DNA from: Thecaphora thlaspeos | Lineage: Eukaryota > Basidiomycota > Ustilaginomycetes > Urocystidales > Glomosporiaceae | NCBI GenBank assembly: GCA_900291925.1 | Contig: UWYS01000001.1 | Location: forward strand, 186,001-250,000 | Direction: 5' to 3' | DNA: 64,000 nt | Shown: positions 22,877 through 32,919 of the stretch, piece after piece | Layout: each line of letters begins with the position of its first letter | Position numbering within the stretch: position 1 is the stretch's first letter | The notes under the pieces: model-generated | Told to the model about the DNA's origin: nothing | Database searches by the model: none | The model's input: the letters and a program-made list of their open reading frames with translations, nothing else | Made by a program: the position numbers and the translations under genes

Positions 22877-25800
22877 TTAGAACTCGACGCTGCTGACGGC
22901 CTCGAGCAGGCCGAGGATGGCGGCCGCCTGTTCCACCTCGAGCTTGTCCTTGGCCAGCTGCTGCCGCCCGTCCGGTATACCTTCCGAGGCCTCCGCCGCC
23001 AGCTTCTGTCCCTTCTTGTCATTCTTGAGAGCGAGCGCCTCCGACGTCGTGCAGAGCGGGCGCTTGGCGAACCAGAGCGCCAGCAGCATCGACGCCCTCT
23101 GCGTAGCCGTGAATTCGACATCTGCCTCTGCTTCCGTTACCGTCTTTGCCGTCTTCGCATCCGCCTTGCCGACGCCCGAAGCTTCGATATCGCCGGTTCT
23201 AGCGACGTCACCTGCGACGCCCTGAGACGATGACGCCACCGCCTTGGCCTTCCCGCCGCTCTTGGCTCTGGGCACGCCGAATGCCGCCAGCCACTCGCCG
23301 GGGACGATGCTTCGCGTCGCCTTGAGCACCTCGACGGCCGCCGGATCCTCGGGTCCGGCCACCGGTTTGGCCGACAATGCGTACTTCTTGCAGACGGCAG
23401 CGGCCGCGGCGGGCTTCCTAGACATCTTGGCGTGCCACCTCGCCACGTGCAGCACAGTCGAGCCGGGCTGAAGTTGCAGCGCCTGCCCCAGGTTGGTGAC
23501 CTCGACACGGTCCTGGCCGCACTGCTGGGCTTGCTGGCCGTCGGGGCCCCGGTTGTGACTCGTGCGGTGAAGCCGGATCAGGCGAAGGCCCTCGAGTTCC
23601 TCGAGGAGAGCGTCGATGCACTGCGACAACCGGGCCGATACGGCGTCTGCGCCCGTCCCACCCTTGACGTCGTAGTAGGACGGGTTTCGTCTCGCCTCGA
23701 CCGCGACAAAGGTCCACGTGAGCAGCGCGAGGACGTCGGCGCGCGTCGCGGTCGAGCCGGCAACGATCTCCTGCAGCAGATAAGGCAGCAACACCTTGGC
23801 GTCATCATCGAGCAGGCTTGACTGCAGCGGAAGCCCGGCCTGGAGCAGTCTCTCGAGCAGTGTCGCCTTGTCGGTCTGGCAGAGGATAAGGCACTCGCCA
23901 GACGGGCTTGGCACCGACGGCGTACCCGGCCGCACCGCGTGCGCCTGCATCCGCACCAGTTCGGCCAGCGTGTAGTCGACCACCTCGCGGTCCGCGATAC
24001 CCGTCTGGCCACGCACTTTTGTCAGCCGCACGTACTGCGTGCTCATCACGATGACCAGGTGCGCCCGGGAAGGCAGCGTCCAGCAGCTCTCGCGTGCTGC
24101 CACCAACACCTTGATGATCCCTTGCTCGAAGAGCTGGAGCACCAAGCTGCGGTCCTGCAGCGCGAGCCCGTCGTGTACGACGCCGAAGCCGTGCATCAGC
24201 GCCTCGTGCAACGACTGGTCGCGGATCGAGCCGAGGACCACCTCGAGGTCGTGCGAGGGAATCCCGATGAAGGCCTCGGTGTCGAGCTCCGAGGCAGACC
24301 GCGTCACTAGGTCCGACGCGACGCTCAGGCACTGGCCGTGCGACGGGACAAAGATAATCGTTGGCCCGTGGATGGCCGTCTCCTTCATCTTATCGTAGGC
24401 TGGCTTGATCATCGTCTTGAGCAGGCCGGCCGAGTGTGGCAGGTCGAACGTTCGGAACGACAGCGTCAGCGAGCTGGGTCGGTCGCGCGGGTCGAAGCTG
24501 TAGATCGCTGCACCCTTGACGCCGAGCCATTCGACCAGGCTCCCCGCATCGTCGAGGCTCGAGCCGGTGCCGACAAGGCGGACCGACCCGTCTCCGCAAA
24601 GCGAGCTGGCACACAGTGTTCGCGACAGCGCCAGCTCGTAGGTGGCGTCGAGGAGGTGAAGATCTTCGGCGAGGACCAGCGAGATGCGCTCCAGCAGCTT
24701 CGGGCCGCCCAACGAGAGCGCCCGCAACCAGACCAGAGGCGTCGCGAAGACGATCTTTTCGGCCGCCTTTGCACCCGACAGGGATCGCTGCAGCGAGGTC
24801 GAGGTGACCGCGCGCACAACCTCTACGCCCTTCTGTCTGGCGATGCCGGCAGAGACGCCACGCAGCGCGGCCTCAACTAGCTCCCTGCGTGGGTACAGGA
24901 CGATGACGGCCTTGCCGGGCGCTTCCCGCAGCGCGCGCCAGGCTGCAAAGAAGGCGACCGTCGATTTGCCCGACGCCGACGGGGCGCACAGCAGCGCGTT
25001 GGCCTTGGTATGAGCGAGCGTGTGGAAGGCCTGCGTCTGGAGGGCGTTGAATCCCGAGAGGTGCTGGCCGTAGAGGGTCGCCAGCAGCTCGTCGCGCACC
25101 GCCGTCGCGAGCGGCAGCAGCGGCAGGTCGAGCAGCGCGTGGTGCTTGGCCGGCCTCGGCGGCATGACGAGGTCGTCGAACGGGATCCAGACGGCGTCCT
25201 CGGCACCGATGTAGCCCTCCGCGATCCAGCGCACGCTGATCCCGCTTGGCTGCGGATCGCGAACCGCGACGGTGAACGACAGCGTTGAAACGGCCGCCGC
25301 CTCGGTCGGGCGCAGCACGTGCAATGCCCACTGCAGCACATCCACCTCGTTTTCGTCCTCGATCCATACGTAGAATGCCTCGGACCGCCCGTGCAGCCGC
25401 TCGTTCCATTCGAACTGGCGCCGGACCTTGACGTCGACGCGTAGGAGGCCGTGCGAGAGTGGGCGGAGTGACGTCTCGAGAGCGAGCGCCGGAAACGACC
25501 TGGCGGCGCCCCGGATCGCGTTGCCCATCCGCTCGTTGAGGTGGACCAGCTTGCCAATCTCGTCGGCCGACATCTCAGCAAGGTCGGCCACCTCGACCTC
25601 GTCTGCCCAACGGGTCAGATTGTAGAGCGTATCCGGCGTCAGGCCGCTTTGCATCAGCGGATGGTCGAACGGCCACATGCGGCGCTCGATCGCCTTGCTC
25701 ATGGCCATCAGCGCCGATGTCGTTGGGGCCCACTTGTAGCTCAGCGCGATCTCGAGCAGCGCGCGGATGATACGGCCGGCGTTCTGTGCTACGTAGGCCG

Positions 25801-28768
25801 AATCCGAGACGAGCGCAAAATCCTCGACGTACGTGCGCGAGATGTAGGCCTGAAGCAGGATGTTGACCTTGCCCGGCGACGTCTCGATCCCGCCGGGGAC
25901 CTGGCAGGGCGCATTTTCGAGCATTTTCTTGAGCTCGCGCTCTTCGGTGTCGCGCGGGATGATCTGCTCGAAATCGGTCGCAACGCTGAGGATGCTGAGG
26001 ACGTCGGCCTCGCTCATGCGCGGCCGGAGCTTCTCGTTGAATATCTCGATGGTACGATGGCCGACGTAGTACTTGGCCGCGACGCGCCCCATCTCGGTCA
26101 CCTCGAGGTGGCCCGTGGTCTGGTCGTGCTTGAGCATCTTGGCCTCGACCAGCCGCTTGGCGGCCGAAGTGATCAACTGGAGGCGCTTGGCGCCAAGGTG
26201 CGGGTCGTCCTCGACCTCGGCGTGGACCATCCCGTAAGTCAGTGGCGTTCGCTTCATCCGGGTGAAGAGGTAGGTGTAGCCGAGCCAAGATACGCCGTCG
26301 CGCACGCTCGTCACGGTCCCGAGCGAGACCTCGGCATTGAGCGAGTCAACCAAGCCGCCGATGAACTTGGACTCGATAGGATGCTGCGACGTGATGGCGT
26401 CGACGTAATGTGTGAGGCGGTCCTGTGCCGTGAGGATGTAGCCGACGCCGAGGTCCTCGTACTGCGGCCGTCCCGCGCGACCAAAGATCTGAAGTACATC
26501 GAGGATCGAGAGGTCGACAAGCTTGCCTGCCGACGAGTCATAGACGTCCGTCCCCTTGATGACGACGGCGTAGGCGGGCAGATTGACACCCCACGCGAGC
26601 GTCGCGGTACAGCAGAGGACTCGCGTGACGCCGGTCTCGAACAACCGCTCGCTCACGTTGCGATCGCTGCGGAGCATGCCAGCGTGATGGATGCCGAAGC
26701 CGGTCTCGAACAGCTCCTTCATCTCCTTGTTCCGGCTGGCCTGGAGGTCCTTGGCGAACGACTGCAGCTTGGGATTCTCGTCGCGGCCCGCCGTCATGTG
26801 ATCGAGCAGCCCTTCGTCCTTGAACATGTCGCGCAGTGTCTGGGCCGTCTTGACCGTCTCCTTGCGCGCATGGACGAAGATCATTACCTGATGGCCCGCC
26901 TGAACGAGCTCCGAGACCTTTTCGAAGGCGGCCTTGTCGAGATTAGCGCGCGCCTGGGGCGAGCCCGACTTGCCGCGGACGCCGATACAGTGCTGCTCGA
27001 GCGGGACGGGGCGGAAGGACGAGTCAAAGTAGAAGAGCCCCTGGTAGCGATTGACGCGGAGGAAGTCAGCCACGTCGACGTAGTTCGGAAGCGTCGCCGA
27101 GAGGCCGACGATCCTGATCAGCGACTGGCTCGACTCGACCAGGCGGAGGGTGCGCGCGACGATCGTCTCGATTACGGCGCCGCGATCCTCGTGCAGCAGG
27201 TGGACCTCGTCGATGATGAGGAGGCGAACCTTGGTAGCTAGCTCGCCATCGGCCGTCGGCTTGCGCGTCACCACGTCCCACTTTTCCGGGGTGGTGACAA
27301 TCATCTGCGTCTCGTTGATCTCCTTGCGCGTCAGCTGCATGTCTCCCGTCAGCTCGCGCACCTTGATCCCGAGGTATTGAAGGCGCTTGCCGAACTTGCG
27401 GACGATCTCGGCCGCCAGCGCCTTCATCGGCGCGACGTAGACGATCTTGAACTCGTCTCTGGCAATACCGAAGCCGTCAGCGCCGCGTCCGGCGACCGGG
27501 TCGATGCTCTGGGCATACTGGCTGATGGCGCGCAGCACCGTCAGCATCGCAACGTCCGTCTTGCCGGCTCCTGTGGGCGCGCAGACGAGCAGATTCTCGT
27601 TGGTCTTGTAGGCGAGCGGGAAGACGACACTCTGGAGCCGGTTAAGGCTCTTGTAGCCGGGGAAGGCGCCCTTACAGAGCGTATCTATCTCGCCTATCGG
27701 GATCAGACGCTCGTTGATGCGGAACGGAACGGTCCGCGGCGGCGGGATGGTGACCTCCTCGTAGAACGACTGCTCCACACGCGTGGTGCCCGCCGGCAAC
27801 GCGAATCGCTGGCCGAATGCCGACAGCACGTTGCCCTGGGCGCCCGACGAGAAGACGTGTGGATACTGAGGCGCATCGGAGCTCGTCTGGTCGCTCGAAA
27901 AAAGCGGACGGCTGGCCGCGGCGGCGAGGCTCTCCTCGCGCATCTGCTCGAGCTCCTCAAGCGTGTAGGCGCGATAATCGTGCGGGTGGTCGTGGTCCTG
28001 ATCGCGGCCGCCCCTCTGGGCTTTCCTCATCTCGTTCCGCAGCCTCTTGGCGAGCTTCTTGTCCTCCTGGCTTTGGACGACGACCTGCGATCCCGGGGTA
28101 TACGGCTTGGCCGTGGCCCGGACGACACCGGCGCCGGCTTGCTGATGGTAATGGTGCGGTGTGTAGCCTGCAACGAGCTTAGTCTTTCCGCTGTCGTGGC
28201 TGTTGCCGTTGGCCCCATCGGAGCGCGCGATGTCGCGGACGATCGTCTCTCGTTGCGAGACCAGCAGGCTGACTAGGTCTAGCTGCTCGAATCCGAGTAC
28301 GTCTGCAAACTCGGCAGAGGTCTCTTCGGCCGACTTGCTCGACTGCATAGCGGCGACGACGCTGCTCCGTATGCTGGTGGCGATGGCTTGGTCGTTGCTG
28401 TAGGTGCGCGCCAGGTAGTCGTCTAACTGGGCCTGCGCCGATGCGACGGGCGGATGCGACGCACCGAGGGAGTTGCCCTCGACCTCGTCAGCGCACGCAT
28501 CGATGACGTCCTGCCCGATGTCTCGCTCGCCCTGGTCCGCCTCGACGTGGTGCTGGAACTCGGTCCAGATGTCGTCGGCGTCATTGCCATCCGCCGTACC
28601 AGTCGACGGAAGAACTTTGGCCTGAGTTGAAGCCTCCTGAAGGCCTTCGATGGAGGCGAAGAGTGAGTCGATGAGCTGCTGATCGTAGTCGAGCGTGCGC
28701 GAGGACCCGGACGGCATCGCGAGCAGCTCGCGAAGGTGCGCGCCTAGCGGCGCAGCGGGCGAGGTCAT
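22877..28768 (-). CDS. SLH1: Ski2-like dual-cassette RNA helicase, Slh1/ASCC3 family
   Basis: A single exon encodes 1,963 residues, close to yeast Slh1. After a roughly 370-residue N-terminal region, the first RecA cassette has Walker A APTGAGKT (about 397-404), DEVH (about 520), SATLPNY and the arginine-finger motif FGRAGRPQ. A winged helix and a Sec63 domain follow (GRVAAKYYVGHRTIEIF to about 1230). A second cassette starts near 1240 with SASGKST, but its other motifs are degenerate, and no second Sec63 domain is evident; the C-terminus is low-complexity. Slh1/ASCC3 is the motor of the ribosome quality-control trigger complex that splits collided ribosomes. The missing FGRAGRP in cassette two and lack of spliceosomal Brr2-type N-terminal features argue against Brr2. 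It is head to head with OPI10. Confidence 0.88.
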   Translation of the reverse strand: MTSPAAPLGAHLRELLAMPSGSSRTLDYDQQLIDSLFASIEGLQEASTQAKVLPSTGTADGNDADDIWTEFQHHVEADQGERDIGQDVIDACADEVEGNSLGASHPPVASAQAQLDDYLARTYSNDQAIATSIRSSVVAAMQSSKSAEETSAEFADVLGFEQLDLVSLLVSQRETIVRDIARSDGANGNSHDSGKTKLVAGYTPHHYHQQAGAGVVRATAKPYTPGSQVVVQSQEDKKLAKRLRNEMRKAQRGGRDQDHDHPHDYRAYTLEELEQMREESLAAAASRPLFSSDQTSSDAPQYPHVFSSGAQGNVLSAFGQRFALPAGTTRVEQSFYEEVTIPPPRTVPFRINERLIPIGEIDTLCKGAFPGYKSLNRLQSVVFPLAYKTNENLLVCAPTGAGKTDVAMLTVLRAISQYAQSIDPVAGRGADGFGIARDEFKIVYVAPMKALAAEIVRKFGKRLQYLGIKVRELTGDMQLTRKEINETQMIVTTPEKWDVVTRKPTADGELATKVRLLIIDEVHLLHEDRGAVIETIVARTLRLVESSQSLIRIVGLSATLPNYVDVADFLRVNRYQGLFYFDSSFRPVPLEQHCIGVRGKSGSPQARANLDKAAFEKVSELVQAGHQVMIFVHARKETVKTAQTLRDMFKDEGLLDHMTAGRDENPKLQSFAKDLQASRNKEMKELFETGFGIHHAGMLRSDRNVSERLFETGVTRVLCCTATLAWGVNLPAYAVVIKGTDVYDSSAGKLVDLSILDVLQIFGRAGRPQYEDLGVGYILTAQDRLTHYVDAITSQHPIESKFIGGLVDSLNAEVSLGTVTSVRDGVSWLGYTYLFTRMKRTPLTYGMVHAEVEDDPHLGAKRLQLITSAAKRLVEAKMLKHDQTTGHLEVTEMGRVAAKYYVGHRTIEIFNEKLRPRMSEADVLSILSVATDFEQIIPRDTEERELKKMLENAPCQVPGGIETSPGKVNILLQAYISRTYVEDFALVSDSAYVAQNAGRIIRALLEIALSYKWAPTTSALMAMSKAIERRMWPFDHPLMQSGLTPDTLYNLTRWADEVEVADLAEMSADEIGKLVHLNERMGNAIRGAARSFPALALETSLRPLSHGLLRVDVKVRRQFEWNERLHGRSEAFYVWIEDENEVDVLQWALHVLRPTEAAAVSTLSFTVAVRDPQPSGISVRWIAEGYIGAEDAVWIPFDDLVMPPRPAKHHALLDLPLLPLATAVRDELLATLYGQHLSGFNALQTQAFHTLAHTKANALLCAPSASGKSTVAFFAAWRALREAPGKAVIVLYPRRELVEAALRGVSAGIARQKGVEVVRAVTSTSLQRSLSGAKAAEKIVFATPLVWLRALSLGGPKLLERISLVLAEDLHLLDATYELALSRTLCASSLCGDGSVRLVGTGSSLDDAGSLVEWLGVKGAAIYSFDPRDRPSSLTLSFRTFDLPHSAGLLKTMIKPAYDKMKETAIHGPTIIFVPSHGQCLSVASDLVTRSASELDTEAFIGIPSHDLEVVLGSIRDQSLHEALMHGFGVVHDGLALQDRSLVLQLFEQGIIKVLVAARESCWTLPSRAHLVIVMSTQYVRLTKVRGQTGIADREVVDYTLAELVRMQAHAVRPGTPSVPSPSGECLILCQTDKATLLERLLQAGLPLQSSLLDDDAKVLLPYLLQEIVAGSTATRADVLALLTWTFVAVEARRNPSYYDVKGGTGADAVSARLSQCIDALLEELEGLRLIRLHRTSHNRGPDGQQAQQCGQDRVEVTNLGQALQLQPGSTVLHVARWHAKMSRKPAAAAAVCKKYALSAKPVAGPEDPAAVEVLKATRSIVPGEWLAAFGVPRAKSGGKAKAVASSSQGVAGDVARTGDIEASGVGKADAKTAKTVTEAEADVEFTATQRASMLLALWFAKRPLCTTSEALALKNDKKGQKLAAEASEGIPDGRQQLAKDKLEVEQAAAILGLLEAVSSVEF

Positions 28769-29181
28769 GTGAGCGGGAGGATACCGAGCTGGACGACGAG
28801 AGAGTTCTATGTCTGGCTGCTAGAGTATCGGAACGAGTCAGCGGAGATGAGGGGGGGCGCGTTCGGATGCGTAGAGAGAATCAGGGAGTGATAGCAATGA
28901 CGGTGACGGTCGGTGATCAGATCCGCATCTCGTTGGTGGTGCTGAGTCGAGCTGCATCGCGAATCTTCTCGTGGAGGCTCATGCAGCAATCGATCACCCT
29001 CCACCTCTGTACCGCCCCGTTCCGCAGGCAGGCGTTGATCCGTGCTCGGTCCGCCCACGCTGCTTCTTCTCGCTTTGGCCCCGGACCATCTTCCGCCTCC
29101 CTTTACCCCCCCTCCCGCCACCCATCGTCGCCACCATCACTGCTACTGGTCACACAGACTCGCCAGCACACCGCCACCAAG
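28769..29181. promoter_or_regulatory. Shared promoter region of SLH1 and OPI10
   Basis: Only 413 bp separate the two divergent start codons. I saw no gene in it. The two promoters must lie here or overlap; this is inferred from spacing, and no specific site was identified. Confidence 0.5.
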
Positions 29182-30105
29182 ATGTTCTCCTGCGTCGTAG
29201 CTGGTCGACTGCCCCTCACGGCGCCGCAGCAGGTCGACGAGACGCACGCCGTCTTCCTGCTCGAGGATGCGCAGAACATCAACCACATCACCGTCTTCCT
29301 AACGGGCCAGCAGCCCTTTCCGCCCGGCCTTAGCGCGACGGTGCACTTCCTCTGGCCGGGCGAGAACCAGCAGTGGATCATGCTCGGATGGTGAGTCCAT
29401 CCGTTTCCGTGCTCAGCACCCTCTTCCGCGTTCCAGCGTGGCGACACTAACATCGGCCTCCGGTCTTCACGATCTGCCTGCTCGCTCCGTCAATGCTACA
29501 CAGCCTACAAAACACAAAACCGTCCGCCATATTCCGCCTGCGTGGCTCGGCGATACCGTCGTCGGCCACCACTTCCACCGACGCCTCTTCTCTCTTCGCC
29601 GGTTCCACCGCCTCTACCACGTTTGCCCCTGCCGCCGGTGGCGGAGGGGCTCCGAGCGTGACGGCTACGCTCGGCATCAGCATCGAGGCGGACGATCTGG
29701 TCGATGCGCAGATGGCGGCGCTGCAGTCTCATCAGGGGAGCGGCAGTGATGGCGGTGCAGCCTCGAACGCCCTCGTCCTAGCCAAGGGAGCGGCTGCGGC
29801 CGGAACCAGGGATTCCAATGCAGCGGTCGACGTAGCCTTGGCGCTTGCACCACAGATCGGTAGGTCTCCTTCCTACCTTTGATGCGCATCTCAAGTGAAA
29901 TCACGCTGGAAACGGCTTGCTGACAGGTCCCTTCACCCCGTTCACCGCTCCGCTACGCCACGCAGCCAAAAACGCCTTCTCGTACCTCTCGTCGTTCGCT
30001 CCAGACTCGGCGTCACAGACGGTCCCGCTGCTCCAAAAGTGGCTCGAACAGCTCGAGAGGAAGCTGCGCTCCCAAGGGCCTGAGTTCCTCGCAAAGGCTG
30101 ACTAG
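29182..30105 (+). CDS. OPI10: Hikeshi/OPI10 family Hsp70 nuclear import factor
   Basis: Exons 29182-29390, 29504-29859 and 29927-30105 give 247 residues. The start MFSCVVAGRLPLTAPQQV and the block INHITVFLTGQQPFPPG then ATVHFLWPG are typical of the family. The first splice gives MLGCLQNTKPSAIFRL, matching the family's LLGfi.NeKPSAIFk. The third exon supplies the C-terminal helical part ending in VPLLQKWLEQLERKLRS and PEFLAKAD. Hikeshi carries Hsp70 into the nucleus on heat stress; yeast Opi10 mutants overproduce inositol. An Ala/Gly/Thr-rich insert lies in the middle (about residues 95-175), longer than in animal Hikeshi. Confidence 0.9.
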
Positions 30106-30285
30106 CCGGCTCTGCTCGCCGCACCAGTCTCACAATAATACCACTTCTAGCAAACGATGCCTCAAACTGGACAGGCCGCCATCCTCTGTAAATGTGAGCT
30201 GCGACTAATTTCAGTCCACTTGGCCTCTTCTCAGGAGAGGAGGGACGGCACAACAGATGTTCAAGAGTAATAGACGAGTTTCCGC

Positions 30286-32083
30286 TCAGTCCAGCCTGGC
30301 GGTACCGCCGCCGCCGACCATCCTACCCCTCCTGACCACCTCCCATTCCACTCGGAAAAAGACCCAGATCCACCTGCGCAGGATCTCGAGCGCCTCCATC
30401 ACAAACACCCCGCCCTGCCACTCGACGACGGAGTAAAGGTGCGAGGACAGCTTGAGCGACCAGAAGAAGCGCAGCACCAGGTCAACCAGGATCGCCAGCT
30501 GGTAGGTGGTCGGATGAAAAAGGAGCGATGATGTTCCACCGCCGCCGTGGGACGAGGGGGATGGAGAGGGACGGAGGACTCTCTCGAGCAGAGACGGTTT
30601 GCGAGCGTGTCCTGACGCCGAGAAAGGGGTGAGATGGTGGTGCGAAAACAAGGATGACGACGAAGAAGGCGATGCATCGATAGAATCGCCGCTCTCGATC
30701 GATTCCAGCGGATGCATGAGCACCTCGTCTTCCGACGATGCTTCGCCCTTGCGGTGGCCGTGGTGCTGCAGGAAGGAGAAGCTGCTGACGCCTCGCTTGT
30801 GCAGAGTCTTGTTGCTACGCAAGTTGCCGTTGCTGCTGATGCTGCCGCCGTGGCTGGCAGAGACGAGAGTGGATATCGAGAGAACCGAAAGGCCCCAGTC
30901 ATTGGTCACGTCCCACCAGAATGAGTAGAGGCTGTTTACGAAGACAGACAGCAACCTAGCCGTTCGCGATAGAAAGCCGCCGAGCAGCGAATCACATAGA
31001 GCCTCAAGCATCGTCAGCATACAACATCGGCAGCGGCCACTGCAGCTTGATCGCACGGCAAACTAACCAAAAGTTGAACGTAGCGTTCCACTCACGGCTT
31101 CCGCCGCTGGTGGGGCCGACCACCTTGTCCGCATCGTACCACACGCTCAGCCAGATGACCGGGAAAGCCGAGGCGTACTTTGCCGCATTCCAGAGCGGCT
31201 TCTTGTTGGTCGCCTCAACCTTCCCACCGCCGCCTGTCAGCGGCCTTGCCGACCTCGGCGATGACCGTGCGCTGTTGGTGACGTTGTACTCGGACAAACA
31301 CTGGCGCAGGCGGATGGCGTACGGCAGTGACATGAGTAGCGGGACGACGACGGAACCCTTGCCATTCCACCAGGTATGTTGCTCGGCCCGCGGGACAAGG
31401 AAGCACGCGGTTAGCCAGACGTCGCCGAGCACCTTGGCAAACGACGTCAGCACGTCGGCCAGCAGGACGTCGGCGAACGTGATCGTCTGCAATATCGACG
31501 GCGTGAGGATGCGAAGGATGGAGCGGCCAAACGCCTTGCGGCCGGCGCGGTTGAGGACGTTGCCCGGCCACAGCAGGGCGCCAAACGCACCCAGCACCGC
31601 AATTGCCTGGAGCGCCTGGGCGTGCCGGCCCTTTGAGTCGCCGGAGAGGCGATCCACGTAATAGCGGTAGCTCAACCAGCCCAGGAGTGACCAGGCCAGA
31701 CCGCATATCCCGGCGAGGTAGAAAGACAACGCTCCGCGATGTTCAGCTGCGGCTGAGGTGATTGTCGCAAGGTGGTGGTGGGGTGAAGATGAGAGATGGC
31801 GGTTGGGTGTTGCCTCGGACGATCTCGAGGTGATCGGCAGTACCTCGGCCTTGCCAATGTTGTGATCAGCATCGCCGTCGCTCCGCACGCTTCCAGTCGG
31901 TTCGTGGTTGCCTATAAGGGCCCAGAGATCGATCCCCCTCCGGCCGAGCAGATGGAAGTTAGAAGCGGACAGGGTCAGGCCGATCGAAACCAGCAGCAAG
32001 ACGCGGTAAGGTGGCGGGAAGAAGGCTGAAAAAGAAGGTGCATCCGCCGGCGAGCCACGCAGAGGCGACGCGGCGTCGGCCAT
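30286..32083 (-). CDS. EXS-domain multi-pass membrane protein, ERD1-like
   Basis: Exons 32083-31068 and 30955-30286 give 561 residues. Joining them produces FNFWLLSVFVNSLYSFWWDVTNDWGL, the core signature of the EXS domain (presented here only in part: NSLYSFWWDVTNDWGL is in exon 2). Several membrane helices precede it (YRVLLLVSIGLTLSASNF, FYLAGICGLAWSLLGWLS, and others up to about residue 330). The family includes Erd1, needed for Golgi glycosylation and retention of ER lumenal proteins, and the C-terminal part of phosphate exporters. Without an N-terminal SPX domain it fits Erd1 best. A Ser/His-rich insert of about 120 residues (after LSVLSIS) interrupts the EXS domain before the final helices, making it longer than yeast Erd1. 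Confidence 0.82.
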
Positions 32084-32919
32084 GGCTGCGTGAACGATGG
32101 TGTGAAGCTAACGTCCAGAGCGAGGCGTGCGGGATCCGGAGGCAGAGAAGCGTGTCGCAGTCCTGGGCTGCATCTCGAGGGGGCGCCTTGCTGCTGCTAA
32201 CACTGCTGCGGGCGATGTATGGAAGACGGGCAGTGCCGTGGAGCAAGAGAGGCTGACCACTGGTGAGGGTTCTTGGGCGCCGGTGATGGCAGAGAGGGAG
32301 GAGAGAGGACAGAGGTGGAGGGGAAGTTAGAGGAGACCGACGGAGGTGAGGAAAGCTGGCGGGGAGTTTTCCTTCCGAACCTGCGTTTGGGCCATCATCC
32401 CCACACGCACGCTCACCCCACCTGTGACTGCCTCGCCTTGTACCTCGGACTTGTTGGCGCTGGTCTCTCCGCACTGCTATTCTTCATCGAACAATAAAAC
32501 AAGCGCAACCCACACACACACACACACAAACATACGCATGGTCGTAGATCCGGACAGCGGGCGTGCGAACGTGACAGCTCTTTATTGTTCGTGGTTTGGG
32601 TACAGTAGCTCGGGATGATGGCGACGCTGCCGCAGACAGGGACAGTATCGATGAGAAAGTTGAGAGCCGGGACAAGAAAGAGAGTCTCGGAGAGACTGGT
32701 CTTAGAAAAAGAGCAAGCAAGGCTGGCCTTTGACCGCTGCCTGCAGCGGTGTAATTCCGGAACTCGCTGGTCGTTGCGAAGCAGAGAGAAAGGGGACTAC
32801 GGATTCCTTGAGCGATCTTCTAGAGAGAGACGAAGAGATAGAGGGATCGACATTTGATTGTTCCTGTGATTCGTTCCAAGATATGGCGTCAATGTCGACG
32901 TCAACGTACCTCAGCACGC
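32084..32919. other. Intergenic region between tandem minus-strand genes
   Basis: About 835 bp form the promoter side of the ERD1-like gene and the 3' side of the secreted hydrolase. A CA run lies at 32510-32527. No gene is supported. Confidence 0.5.

Noticed and set aside
25541..27241. 566-codon plus-strand open frame antisense to SLH1
   Set aside because: It mirrors the highly conserved helicase core on the other strand, has no motif of its own, and is explained by strong GC bias at third codon positions.
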